In this document: positions 33,254 to 42,124 of the stretch, in pieces
Numbering within the stretch: position 1 is the stretch's first letter
Layout of the letters: each line of letters begins with the position of its first letter
Assembly (NCBI GenBank): GCA_018268075.1
Contig: JAFDXH010000066.1
Span: 1 to 64,000 of the forward strand
Reading direction: 5' to 3'
Source of the DNA: Bacteroidota bacterium
Lineage (GTDB): Bacteria > Bacteroidota > Bacteroidia > Chitinophagales > Chitinophagaceae
DNA length: 64,000 bases
Notes under the pieces: model-generated
The model's database searches: none
What the model saw: the letters and a program-made list of their open reading frames with translations, nothing else
Told to the model about the DNA's origin: nothing
Made by a program: the position numbers and the translations under genes

Positions 33254-33937
33254 TTGAAAAAGAATAAACCACTTTTTTATTATGCCGGACAAATTCTTAT
33301 TGCTGTTTTAATTGGGAATACTTCCTGCGCCCAAGCCACATTCCGTACATTTTATAAGCCCATCATTTTTGATTCGGCAAGAACTCGTCTTACTTTGGAA
33401 TATCTGAAAAACAGACATAGCATGACGCAAGCTACACCAACCATTAAGCCCATTATGGTGGTTTTGCATTGGACTGCTATTCCTACTTTAGAAGCCACAT
33501 TTGATGCTTTTAACCGGGCTACTCTACCGGCAGCACGCGCGCCCATAGCTACAGTCAGCAACTTAAATGTTTCTTCACAATATTTAATTGATCGTGATGG
33601 AACTATTTTTCAGCTTATGCCTGATTCCCTTTTTGCTCGACATGTAATTGGATTAAATTATTGTGCTATTGGAGTAGAAAATGTGGGAAGCGAAACAAGC
33701 CCTCTAACTGATGCTCAACTCAAAGCAAATGAAGACTTGATTAGGTATCTTGTCTCCAAATATCCTATAGAATACGTGATTGGACATTATGAATATACCC
33801 AATTTATAGGCACTTCACTCTGGCGTGAAACTGACCCTAAGTATTTAACCGAAAAAACCGATCCCGGTGTTTCATTTATGAATAGAATCAGGGAGAATAT
33901 TAAAGATTTACATCTGAAAGGGGCACCTTTAAAATAA
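33254..33937 (+). CDS. N-acetylmuramoyl-L-alanine amidase, lipoprotein (Amidase_2/PGRP type)
   Basis: A 227-residue zinc amidase that cleaves the bond between N-acetylmuramic acid and the stem peptide. Zinc ligands of the AmpD/PGRP fold appear as H72 in VVLHWTA, H178 in VIGHYEY and D203 in KTDPGVSF; E142 in GVENVG lies at the active site. The lipobox LIGNTSC (C25) suggests anchoring in the periplasm. The start is TTG at 33254, chosen because the next in-frame ATG would remove the signal. With the dipeptide epimerase at 45.3 kb it points to peptidoglycan turnover (inference). Confidence 0.87.
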   Translation: MKKNKPLFYYAGQILIAVLIGNTSCAQATFRTFYKPIIFDSARTRLTLEYLKNRHSMTQATPTIKPIMVVLHWTAIPTLEATFDAFNRATLPAARAPIATVSNLNVSSQYLIDRDGTIFQLMPDSLFARHVIGLNYCAIGVENVGSETSPLTDAQLKANEDLIRYLVSKYPIEYVIGHYEYTQFIGTSLWRETDPKYLTEKTDPGVSFMNRIRENIKDLHLKGAPLK

Positions 33938-34007
33938 AATTTATCAGGTGTGGATCTCAGATTAAAAAAAACTGGATTGTTGTAGAGCATTTTAGAACGA
34001 CCACACA

Positions 34008-34646
34008 ATGGACAAATACAAAGAAACATTTGACACTTGGAATAACGTTGCTTCTGTTTATCAAGACAAGTTCATGGACTTTGCTTTGTATAATGACACT
34101 TACGATTACATTTGTAATTCCATTGAGAAACCCAACGCAAAATTATTAGAAATTGGTTGCGGACCTGGAAATATTACGAAATATCTATTATCCCAAAGAC
34201 CGGATTTTGATATTTATGGAATTGACATTGCACCCAACATGATTGCACTTGCAAGGTTGAATAATCCAACAGCAGATTTTACCATAATGGACAGTAGGAA
34301 CATCCACAACTTCGACATAAAATTTGATGGAATAATTAGTGGATTTTGTTTGCCCTATTTGTCACAAACAGAGAGCAACCAACTTATTTCAAACACATAC
34401 AATTTATTAAATGAAAATGGCTTTACGTATTTGAGTTTCGTAGAAGGGAATCCTGAAAAATCCGGTTTTCAAGTCGGTAGCATGGGGCGAGTTTATTTTA
34501 ATTTTCATACTTTAAACAGTATAAAAGAACAATTGATTAGAACAAATTTTGGTGATATTGAAATATTTAAGGTTGAATATAAAAGGGCAAAATTGGAATA
34601 TGAAATACATACAATTATAACAGGGAGGAAGAAAAATGCCTTATAA
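34008..34646 (+). CDS. Class I SAM-dependent methyltransferase
   Basis: A 212-residue methyltransferase of unknown substrate. The SAM-binding glycine motif is KLLEIGCGPGNITKYLL, followed by the acidic loop YGIDIAPNMIALAR and the motif ADFTIMDSRNI. The C-terminal part is shorter than in small-molecule methyltransferases of known pathway. It stands between an amidase and a convergent serine hydrolase without operon partners. The flanking non-coding sequences (33938-34007 and 34647-34784) are unlike neighbouring spacers and contain near-repeats, suggesting acquisition as a gene cassette (inference). Confidence 0.85.
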   Translation: MDKYKETFDTWNNVASVYQDKFMDFALYNDTYDYICNSIEKPNAKLLEIGCGPGNITKYLLSQRPDFDIYGIDIAPNMIALARLNNPTADFTIMDSRNIHNFDIKFDGIISGFCLPYLSQTESNQLISNTYNLLNENGFTYLSFVEGNPEKSGFQVGSMGRVYFNFHTLNSIKEQLIRTNFGDIEIFKVEYKRAKLEYEIHTIITGRKKNAL

Positions 34647-34784
34647 CAAAAAAAATGGCAATAGACAGAATGAACGGCTTCGTATCAACGGAAGTGCAAA
34701 ATTCAACTTTCGTTCTTCGGATGAGTGATAGTGCTAAAATTCGCAACCAACGTCAATTTTCCAAACCTAGGTAGCAAGTTGGCA

Positions 34785-35945
34785 CTATTCATCCTGCAAA
34801 TCTGGGCCACTTGAGAAGAAAGCGGCCATCTTTTTGGCCTGATAAATATTTCGATTGTATTTATTGCCTAAAACAATTATGGTTACCGAATCCTGAATCA
34901 TTCTGATAAATACGGTGTTATTTCCATGCCACCATCCATTGTGGTAAATAATTTTTTTGCCATCCGGATATACATTCATTCGCCATCCAAGGCCATAGTT
35001 TCTTACACCGGGCTTTTCGTTGCTATATGGCGTGTAGGCTTCCTCCATTATTTGTGGAGTAAATAACTCATTAGAGTATAATGCCTGATCCCATTTTAAA
35101 AGATCTTCAGGAGTGCTGTAAATATTTTTATCTCCAAATCCATCATCTAAATAATTAAGCGGCTCTTGCCTGCCCCTAAAATCATAGGAGGGCATTGCTT
35201 TTGAGCTATCTCTAACCCTGTTAAAAACATAGGTGTCATCCATGTGCAGGGGAGTAAAAAAATAGGTTTGCAAAAATTCGGCATAGCTCATTTTTGAAGC
35301 TTTTTCAATAATGAGCCCCAGTAAAGCATAATTGGTGTTGCAATAAGTAAAATGTTTATCTGGAGCCGTAGCAGCAGGCTTGTACTGCACCAGATAGTTC
35401 AATACATCCTGATTTGAGCAGGGTTGCTTGGTGTTCCAACCCAGTTTTTCCATAAAATAAATATAATTAGGAAGGCCACTCCGGTGATTCAAAAGCATTT
35501 TGATAGTAATACCTGGGTAGGGAAAAGTGGGCAAGTATTTTTGAACACTGTCGTTAATTGATAATTTATTTAATTCCTGCAGTTTTAAGGTAGCCATAGC
35601 CGTGAATGTTTTTGAAACAGAAGCCAGATGAAAAGCACTGTGACGGGTAAGGCTGTCTTTTTTTCTGAGATCGAAATATCCATGGTAGGCTTCAAAGAGG
35701 ATTGTCCCCTTTTTTGCTACTAATATCCCCCCATTAAATCCTCTGTTTAATAAATTGGTATCATAAAACCCCTGAATGGCGTTGTGGAATTTGATAGAAT
35801 CTGCAGAACTGATATGACCTGGCTTTGGTACAATGTATGTAGCACTATCGGTTTTGTTTACTTTGCTTTTTGAGGCATTGGTATGGCAGCCCGAAATGAT
35901 AAATAATAGTACAAAAAAGGCTAAAGAATTTTTTAAAATCTTCAT
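34785..35945 (-). CDS. Serine hydrolase of the class C beta-lactamase / penicillin-binding protein family, lipoprotein
   Basis: A 386-residue protein with lipobox LFIISGC (C20) and a beta-lactamase-like (PF00144-type) domain. The catalytic S109-V-S-K112 motif is in HLASVSKTFTAM and the Y201-C-N203 motif in FTYCNTNYALLG. The third box, usually KTG, reads HNG in IYHNGWWHGN, as in esterase and D-aminopeptidase relatives rather than true beta-lactamases. It is therefore more likely a peptidase or esterase than a resistance enzyme. It is divergent from serA. Confidence 0.88.
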   Translation of the reverse strand: MKILKNSLAFFVLLFIISGCHTNASKSKVNKTDSATYIVPKPGHISSADSIKFHNAIQGFYDTNLLNRGFNGGILVAKKGTILFEAYHGYFDLRKKDSLTRHSAFHLASVSKTFTAMATLKLQELNKLSINDSVQKYLPTFPYPGITIKMLLNHRSGLPNYIYFMEKLGWNTKQPCSNQDVLNYLVQYKPAATAPDKHFTYCNTNYALLGLIIEKASKMSYAEFLQTYFFTPLHMDDTYVFNRVRDSSKAMPSYDFRGRQEPLNYLDDGFGDKNIYSTPEDLLKWDQALYSNELFTPQIMEEAYTPYSNEKPGVRNYGLGWRMNVYPDGKKIIYHNGWWHGNNTVFIRMIQDSVTIIVLGNKYNRNIYQAKKMAAFFSSGPDLQDE

Positions 35946-35971
35946 TTAAAAATGTTCAAAGTTTATAGGAT

Positions 35972-35979
35972 TATATTTG
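35972..35979 (+). promoter_or_regulatory. Candidate -7 promoter element (TATATTTG) for serA
   Basis: An exact TAnnTTTG match followed by C, 23 bases before the serA ATG. Confidence 0.5.
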
Positions 35980-36002
35980 CAATATTACACTCCAATTAAT
36001 TT

Positions 36003-37241
36003 ATGGCTGAAAAAAAAATAACAAGTTATCCAAAAGAAAAAATAAATATTCTGTTTCTTGAAAATATAAGTAAAACAGCAGTTGATAAATTTTCCAAAAC
36101 AGGGTACCATTCTATCCGGCAGATTACCGGTGCAATTTCTGAAGCAGAGCTGATGCGCGAAATTAAAGATGTACATCTTTTAGGAATTCGTTCTAAATCC
36201 AAAATAAATTCCAAAGTGCTTTCTGCTGCAAAAAGATTGCAAGCTATTGGTTGTTTCTGTATCGGAACAAATCAGGTAGATTTAGTGGAAGCTACAAAAA
36301 TGGGCGTGGCTGTATTTAATGCACCTTACTCCAATACGCGCAGTGTGGCCGAGTTAGTAATTGGTTCTGCTATTATGCTCATCCGTCGCATACCGGATAA
36401 AAACAAGATGGCTCACGAAGGGTTGTGGATGAAGGATGCAGTAGGCAGTCATGAGCTGCGCGGAAAAACACTTGGTATAATTGGATATGGTAATATTGGC
36501 TCACAGGTAAGCGTACTCGCAGAGGCCTTAGGCATGAAGGTGATTTTTTATGATGCCGAAACCAAACTACCACTGGGGAATGCATCTGATGTAAAGTCAC
36601 TGAAAGAATTATTGAAAGTAGCAGATGTGGTTACTTTGCATGTGCCGGATCTTCCATCTACAAGAAATTTAATCAATAAAAACAATCTTAAATATTTTAA
36701 ACCAACAGCAGTGCTCATCAACTATGCGCGGGGTGGTGTAGTAGATCTCGCTGCCTTAGGAAAGGCAATAGAGAAAAAGGAGTTAGCCGGTGCTGCAATT
36801 GATGTGTTTCCGGAGGAACCGGAAAAAAATGGCGATAAGTTTTCTTCGCCCCTTCAAGGGCTACCTAATGTGATCCTTACACCACATATCGGCGGATCTA
36901 CAGAGGAAGCTCAATATTCAATTGGGGAGGATGTAAGCAATAAGTTGTTTAATTATCTGGAAAAGGGAATTACCACAGGTTCTCATTCCATACCATCACT
37001 CAGCTTACCCCTTCAGGAAAACACACATCGTATTTTACATATTCACAATAATGTACCCGGTGTTTTATCTGCTATAAATGCCCGCCTCTCAGAGCATCAT
37101 ATCAATATTGTTTCTCAATATTTGAAAACGAATGAAGCAATTGGTTATGTGGTATTGGATGTAGAGAAAAAATTGTCGCAAAATGCAGTTAATCTATTAA
37201 AAGATGTACCGCAGACAATTAAGGTAAGATTGTTGTATTGA
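36003..37241 (+). CDS. serA: D-3-phosphoglycerate dehydrogenase
   Basis: Oxidises 3-phosphoglycerate to 3-phosphohydroxypyruvate, the first step of serine synthesis. At 412 residues it matches E. coli SerA. The NAD-binding motif is TLGIIGYGNIGSQVS (about 156-170). The catalytic Arg and Glu/His lie in INYARGGVVDL and ILTPHIGGSTEEAQ. A C-terminal ACT domain (about 338-412) starts HRILHIHNNVPGVLSAIN and probably mediates serine feedback inhibition. The NADH dehydrogenase gene follows 50 bases downstream on the same strand. Confidence 0.95.
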   Translation: MAEKKITSYPKEKINILFLENISKTAVDKFSKTGYHSIRQITGAISEAELMREIKDVHLLGIRSKSKINSKVLSAAKRLQAIGCFCIGTNQVDLVEATKMGVAVFNAPYSNTRSVAELVIGSAIMLIRRIPDKNKMAHEGLWMKDAVGSHELRGKTLGIIGYGNIGSQVSVLAEALGMKVIFYDAETKLPLGNASDVKSLKELLKVADVVTLHVPDLPSTRNLINKNNLKYFKPTAVLINYARGGVVDLAALGKAIEKKELAGAAIDVFPEEPEKNGDKFSSPLQGLPNVILTPHIGGSTEEAQYSIGEDVSNKLFNYLEKGITTGSHSIPSLSLPLQENTHRILHIHNNVPGVLSAINARLSEHHINIVSQYLKTNEAIGYVVLDVEKKLSQNAVNLLKDVPQTIKVRLLY

Positions 37242-37291
37242 AAAAACTATTCGTGTAGATGTACTGCACTGAATATTTTAAAACAATAATT

Positions 37292-38617
37292 ATGAAAGTT
37301 GTAATTCTTGGTGGCGGGTTTGGCGGATTAAAATTAGCCAATGATTTGCGCAAACAAAGGGAAGTAGATATTACCCTGATAGACCGTTTTAATTTTCATC
37401 AATTTCAGCCATTGTTTTATCAGGTGGCTACCTGCGGGCTGGATGCCAGTAATATATCTTTCCCATTGCGAAAGGCATTTCAAAAAGATAAGAATGTACA
37501 CATAAGAATGGCTACGGTGCAGGAAATTAATTTTGAAAAAAAGGAAATTATTACAGATGTAGCTACCTTTCCCTACGAAATTTTGGTAATTGCCACAGGC
37601 GCCGATACCAACTATTTTGGAAATAAACAATTGATAGAGAATACTTATCCGATGAAAAGCACCGTAGAGGCTCTTCAGATAAAATATCGCTTGCTTCAGA
37701 ATATCGAAGATGCTATTTATATAAAAGATGAAAATGAACTGGAGCGCTTGCTAACAGTAGTGATAGTGGGCGGTGGCCCTACCGGCGTAGAAATGAGTGG
37801 CGCCATAGCTGATATGCGTAGGTTTGTTTTGCCTCGCGATTATCCGGAAATCAACTTTAAGGAAAAAATGAAAATTTTTCTTTTGGAAGGAAGCCCTGAG
37901 TTACTTGGCCCCATGAGTGATCAATCAAGCGAACAATCTAAAAAGTATTTGGAAAGGCTGGGCGTGCACGTATGGGTAAATACGATAGTACAGGAGTATG
38001 ATGGCAAAAAGGTAACTACTAAAGATGGCCGGCAAATAGATTGTGGCTTGGTAGTGTGGGCTGCTGGTGTGGTAGGCAATGTACCTGCCGGAATTAATAA
38101 GGAAATAACCGTAAGAGGTAATCGAATAAAAGTAGATCGGTACAATCAAGTATCGGGGCTGAAAGATGTATATGCCATTGGTGATGTATCGTATATGGAA
38201 ACGCCCCAATACCCACACGGACACCCTCAGGTGGCATCTGTGCCTATTGCACAAGCAATCGTTTTGGCAAAAAATTTAAAAAGACAATTAAAGGGAAAAA
38301 CTGTATTGGAAGAATTTGAATACCATGATAAAGGGTCTATGGCTACGGTGGGTCGTAATCTGGCAGTGGTAGATATACCGAAGCCGCATTTACATCTTGG
38401 GGGCTTTCCTGCATGGGTTATCTGGATGACATTGCATCTATGGCTTTTGCTGGGTGTGAAAAATAAATTTGCTGTTTTTGGAAACTGGATTTACAACTAC
38501 GTTACCTATGACAATAATTTCAGATTAATTTTCAGAGCATTTAAAAGAAGTAATTTAAGAACAGATGCAGCTGCAGGAATAGAGCAGTCAACTACATCAG
38601 ACAGTAAAGCCGGATAA
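37292..38617 (+). CDS. Type II NADH dehydrogenase (NAD(P)/FAD-dependent oxidoreductase)
   Basis: A 441-residue flavoprotein that transfers electrons from NADH to quinone without pumping protons. The FAD-binding motif VVILGGGFGGLKLA starts at residue 3; the NADH-binding motif is VVIVGGGPTGVEMSG; the second FAD motif is YAIGDVSYM. The C-terminal hydrophobic stretch FPAWVIWMTLHLWLLLGVKN probably associates with the membrane. The ATG at 37292 is preferred, because the upstream start at 37259 adds 11 residues before the first strand. Its 3' end overlaps the convergent cutC gene by 21 bases. Confidence 0.93.
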   Translation: MKVVILGGGFGGLKLANDLRKQREVDITLIDRFNFHQFQPLFYQVATCGLDASNISFPLRKAFQKDKNVHIRMATVQEINFEKKEIITDVATFPYEILVIATGADTNYFGNKQLIENTYPMKSTVEALQIKYRLLQNIEDAIYIKDENELERLLTVVIVGGGPTGVEMSGAIADMRRFVLPRDYPEINFKEKMKIFLLEGSPELLGPMSDQSSEQSKKYLERLGVHVWVNTIVQEYDGKKVTTKDGRQIDCGLVVWAAGVVGNVPAGINKEITVRGNRIKVDRYNQVSGLKDVYAIGDVSYMETPQYPHGHPQVASVPIAQAIVLAKNLKRQLKGKTVLEEFEYHDKGSMATVGRNLAVVDIPKPHLHLGGFPAWVIWMTLHLWLLLGVKNKFAVFGNWIYNYVTYDNNFRLIFRAFKRSNLRTDAAAGIEQSTTSDSKAG

Positions 38618-39322
38618 TTTTTTCGCCATTGCTTCTACCGCCATTGCATTCACCGTTATGTATTCTAGGTCTTCATTCATCCGAATATTCTTGTAGGTCA
38701 TATTGCTCTCCTTAGCGATAGAAGCTGAACTATGAAATTCCTGTGCTCCTGTTTCGCGGGCCATTTCCAAAATATTTTCTGCATTGATTCCCGATCCGGG
38801 CATGATGATAATTTCATTTCCCTTTTCCTTGATCAATTCTGCAAGGAGGCTTTTTCCTTCTAAGGCGGTGGGTTGCTGGCCCGAGGTAAGTACTCTTTCA
38901 AAACCTAATTGAATAATAGCATCAAGGCTTTCTTGAGGATTATTACAACGATCAAAAGCGCGATGAAAAGTAGCGCCAAGAGGATAGGCAGCCTTGATTA
39001 TTTTTTCATTAGCTTTCCTATCTGGTGTACCATTTTCATTGAGTACCCCGGTTACTATACCATCGCATCCCACTTGCCTGCAAAATGCAGCATCATTCAC
39101 CATGATATTTATTTCATCATCATTGTATAAGAAATCGCCACCTCTTGGCCTGATCATTACATACAATTGAATTTTTAATATTTTTCGCGCTGCCTCTATA
39201 AATGCGTGAGATGGTGTAGTGCCACCTTCACCTGGCGAAGCGCACAGTTCTATTCGGTTGGCGCCTGCATCTTGCGCTGCCTTACAGCTTTCAATATTAA
39301 ATGCAATGATTTCTAATTTCAT
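38597..39322 (-). CDS. cutC: Copper homeostasis protein CutC family
   Basis: A 241-residue TIM-barrel protein of the CutC family. It starts LEIIAFNIESCKAAQDAGANRIELC and contains RPRGGDFLYNDDEI, TFHRAFDRC and ILTSGQQPTALEG, all diagnostic. CutC has been linked to copper tolerance in E. coli and humans, but its biochemical role remains debated. It is a single gene convergent with the NADH dehydrogenase gene. Confidence 0.93.
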   Translation of the reverse strand: MKLEIIAFNIESCKAAQDAGANRIELCASPGEGGTTPSHAFIEAARKILKIQLYVMIRPRGGDFLYNDDEINIMVNDAAFCRQVGCDGIVTGVLNENGTPDRKANEKIIKAAYPLGATFHRAFDRCNNPQESLDAIIQLGFERVLTSGQQPTALEGKSLLAELIKEKGNEIIIMPGSGINAENILEMARETGAQEFHSSASIAKESNMTYKNIRMNEDLEYITVNAMAVEAMAKKLSGFTV

Positions 39323-39485
39323 TTGTAAACAGTAATTATGAATGTGCAGAATCAGAATTAAATTTCTGGAACTGAATTATAAAATAAATAGTTCTACAAA
39401 TTATCTATTCTTATTGAATTGATGAGAAAAAAAATAATTTATTAAATATCTGGTAGTATTAGTATTTCCAAATTTCATATTCATT

Positions 39486-40007
39486 TTATAAAAGGCATTT
39501 TAAAATTTTATTTCCTCGAGACTTAAATGCTGCACTTTGATGGCTTATCTGATCTTCGATTGCTATTTTTAATTCTCTTTTAAGCTCCGGATATTTTTGG
39601 GCAAGATTAAAAATTACTGACATAGAAAATGCTTTGATTGCCACTGCTTCATAAGGCGATTTTAAAAATGAAAAACACATTTCAATAATTTCTCCTTCAA
39701 ATTTTTCAGGAATCACTACATCTTGTAGTAATCTCACGCCATTTCTTTTAATAGCGTTGTGTACTGAAGGTGATTTCATTCTTTTTATCAGGGCGCCAAA
39801 ATGATTTTTTAATAACTCCGGATGTGCACTTACACAATAACTAAGCGGCCACGAAGCTCGCTGTGCCAAGCGATAGTCATTTGTTAAAAAACATTCGAAT
39901 AATTGAATAAAGCGATCCTCATGGTTGCCTACCCAATTTACAATTATATCACAGTTATTTTTATTGTGTGCCTTTAATAGCTGATCTTTTAAAATCATAT
40001 CAACCAA
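39486..40007 (-). CDS. HEAT-like helical repeat protein of unknown function
   Basis: A 173-residue protein built of predicted helices. LLKNHFGALIKRMKSPSVHN, GVRLLQDVVIPEKFEGEIIE and SPYEAVAIKAFSMSVIFNLA look like successive HEAT-type units. No signal peptide. Its ATG overlaps the end of the asparaginase-family gene by 8 bases, so they are translationally coupled. A later in-frame Met (residue 4) is an alternative start. Function is unknown; helical repeat proteins usually bind other proteins. Confidence 0.72.
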   Translation of the reverse strand: MVDMILKDQLLKAHNKNNCDIIVNWVGNHEDRFIQLFECFLTNDYRLAQRASWPLSYCVSAHPELLKNHFGALIKRMKSPSVHNAIKRNGVRLLQDVVIPEKFEGEIIEMCFSFLKSPYEAVAIKAFSMSVIFNLAQKYPELKRELKIAIEDQISHQSAAFKSRGNKILKCLL

Positions 40008-41016
40008 AAAAATATTTTGAAGGGATTATCCGTTCTTCAGTATTGCTTTTTACAGAAAAAACAAATCCTTTTTGGATAGCATAGGCCCCGTATATTCCCT
40101 TTTTATTCAACGCTAAAAACCCAACCTGCAAAGTTTTTGCTTTTTCCCGATCACGTTTAATAATCCGCTCTATTGCTTTACGGCAGGCTATCTCAGGTGA
40201 ATAGCCTTGTCGCATCATTTCTACCACTACATGGGTGCCGCATATTCTCATCACCTCTTCGCCCACACCACTGGAAGTAGCAGCGCCCACTTCATTATCT
40301 ACAAATAATCCGGCACCAATTATTGGTGAATCGCCTACCCGTCCATGGATTTTGAATGCCATTCCGCTGGTAGTAACAGCACCACTCATATTGCCACTAC
40401 TATCAAGTGCTACAAGGCCCATCGTGTCATGATTGGGAGATCCATCATCGAAAAAATTTGGAGCGTACGGGCCATTTTGTTTTTTATTTTCAATATTTAT
40501 TTCTGGGTGATAGTTGCTTTTGATCAGCCATTGATCATATTCTTTCCGGGCATCTGCTGATAGGTCTTTTGAGGCAAGTTCAAAGCCGTTTTCTAAGGCA
40601 AATTTTTGTGCTCCCTCGCCTACAAGCATTACATGAGGAGTAGATTCCATAATTTTTCTGGCCACAGATACCGGGTGTTTTATTCTTTCAATAGCGCCTA
40701 CTGATCCGCAATTGGCGTGCTCGTCCATAATACATGCATCGAGTGTTACTATGCCATCGCGATCGGGGTAGCCTCCCAGGCCTACACAGCAGTTGAGGGT
40801 ACCTTCCATATAACGTGCACCTGCTTCTACTGCATCTACTGCCCGCCCTTTGGCTGCGAGTGTTTTCCAAGCTTCGGTATTTACGGGTTTACCACTATCC
40901 CACGTAGATACTACTATTGGCTTCGTTTGTGTGTCATCGTTATGTAATGAATTTTTAATTGAAAATACCGGAAACGATAGAGCTGACAAATGAAGGAATT
41001 TTCTTCTGTTTAGCAT
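40000..41016 (-). CDS. N(4)-(beta-N-acetylglucosaminyl)-L-asparaginase / isoaspartyl peptidase family (Ntn hydrolase)
   Basis: A 338-residue Ntn hydrolase from the ATG at 41016. The start is chosen because it gives a twin-arginine-like leader, MLNRRKFLHLSALSFPVFS; six extra residues precede it in the longer frame. The precursor self-cleaves before the nucleophile T198 in SPNHDTMGLVALD, and VTTSGMAFKIHGRVGDSPII is the conserved substrate-binding stretch. It cleaves Asn-linked GlcNAc or beta-aspartyl peptides, in the periplasm if the Tat leader works. The Gly-Arg-Val-Gly-Asp pattern favours aspartylglucosaminidase. Confidence 0.9.
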   Translation of the reverse strand: MLNRRKFLHLSALSFPVFSIKNSLHNDDTQTKPIVVSTWDSGKPVNTEAWKTLAAKGRAVDAVEAGARYMEGTLNCCVGLGGYPDRDGIVTLDACIMDEHANCGSVGAIERIKHPVSVARKIMESTPHVMLVGEGAQKFALENGFELASKDLSADARKEYDQWLIKSNYHPEINIENKKQNGPYAPNFFDDGSPNHDTMGLVALDSSGNMSGAVTTSGMAFKIHGRVGDSPIIGAGLFVDNEVGAATSSGVGEEVMRICGTHVVVEMMRQGYSPEIACRKAIERIIKRDREKAKTLQVGFLALNKKGIYGAYAIQKGFVFSVKSNTEERIIPSKYFFG

Positions 41017-41063
41017 GCAAATAATTTTATACAAATATCAAATGTTTTTGCATAAATAGTCAG

Positions 41064-41906
41064 CTAATCCAAAGAGGCTTCCATCTTTTTCTTTCGGGAT
41101 ATTTTATTAAAATTCACACTAAGGCCAATAGATAAATTGCCACCCCTTGATAGAAGGTGGGTATTTTCTACAATATGGCGCGAAACGCCTGAAACAGAAT
41201 GCTCAATAAATAGCCATGGAACCTGGGGTATGCCTAATTGAAGATTATACCCAATTTCCATAAAGGGGATGGTGCTGCGATAAAGTTTGTCAAGGCTGAA
41301 ATATTCAATTTCGTCTTGTAAATAATCAGTAGTGAAGCGGCCATAATGCACAAAGGTTGGTTTAAAAAAGAAGGCAAATCTGAAATATTTACCTGGCATA
41401 AAATGGATAGAGGGCTGCACATACCATTTGGTAATATTTACATTGTAATACCTGGTATAGGGGCTGCCCCCTTTGGTGCCGGTTTCATTTGAATTAAATT
41501 TTCCACCACCAAATGCCGCATATACATTTACTGTAATAGTTTTTTGTGGATTGAGTGGCAAAAAATAGCCGCCGCCGAATTCACTAATATTTCTATTGTA
41601 GTGTACATTGGAACTGTCAAAGACTGATTTTAATCTTTCTATGCTTAATTCATTTCTATAAAAATACGCACCTGTAAGAGCCCAATTATTTCCAATCGCA
41701 TAAGCGCCTTGCAGATCGAGCCCCTCAGATTTGTTGGTAATATTACCATCTCCTGATCCTGAATAAAATGCAGATGCCTTTGAGTCATGTTTTTCATTAA
41801 AATATGGAATCATTGGAGCAGAAGGTGCATAGATATAACGATTGGCCGTACAAGAATTTAATATTATAAACAGGGCTATAATAAATGGCAAATGTGACTT
41901 TTTCAT
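41064..41906 (-). CDS. Outer-membrane beta-barrel-like lipoprotein of unknown function
   Basis: A 280-residue protein with lipobox IILNSC (C19). The mature part has alternating strands rich in aromatic residues, for example NNWALTGAYFYRNELSIERL, ISEFGGGYFLPLNPQKTITV and WYVQPSIHFMPGKYFRFAFF, resembling a small outer-membrane barrel. No family is recognised with certainty. A promoter element TATCTTTG lies 20 bases upstream, so it is transcribed separately from the upstream rnr gene, which is divergent. Confidence 0.75.
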   Translation of the reverse strand: MKKSHLPFIIALFIILNSCTANRYIYAPSAPMIPYFNEKHDSKASAFYSGSGDGNITNKSEGLDLQGAYAIGNNWALTGAYFYRNELSIERLKSVFDSSNVHYNRNISEFGGGYFLPLNPQKTITVNVYAAFGGGKFNSNETGTKGGSPYTRYYNVNITKWYVQPSIHFMPGKYFRFAFFFKPTFVHYGRFTTDYLQDEIEYFSLDKLYRSTIPFMEIGYNLQLGIPQVPWLFIEHSVSGVSRHIVENTHLLSRGGNLSIGLSVNFNKISRKKKMEASLD

Positions 41907-41926
41907 ACAGGTAGTTTTAAGATAAA

Positions 41927-41934
41927 CAAAGATA
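41927..41934 (-). promoter_or_regulatory. Candidate -7 promoter element (TATCTTTG) for the barrel lipoprotein gene
   Basis: An exact TAnnTTTG match on the minus strand, 20 bases before the ATG. Confidence 0.5.
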
Positions 41935-42124
41935 TCTTAACCTAAACACATTAAATAACTTAATGAAAAGATAATATAAAGCCAGAAGGTGCATTTATCT
42001 TGATTTTAGCGTATTGCAGATGCTTTTGGTTTTTGATTCCTTTAATTTTATCAATGTATTTATTTTACTTAATCTAATTTAGCGGTATCATACTTTTTTG
42101 GATGACGAAATGATTGAATAACTT

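Noticed and set aside
34647-34784. Standard integron attC site after the methyltransferase
   Set aside because: No matched GTTRRRY and RYYYAAC ends were found; only a cassette-like impression remains.
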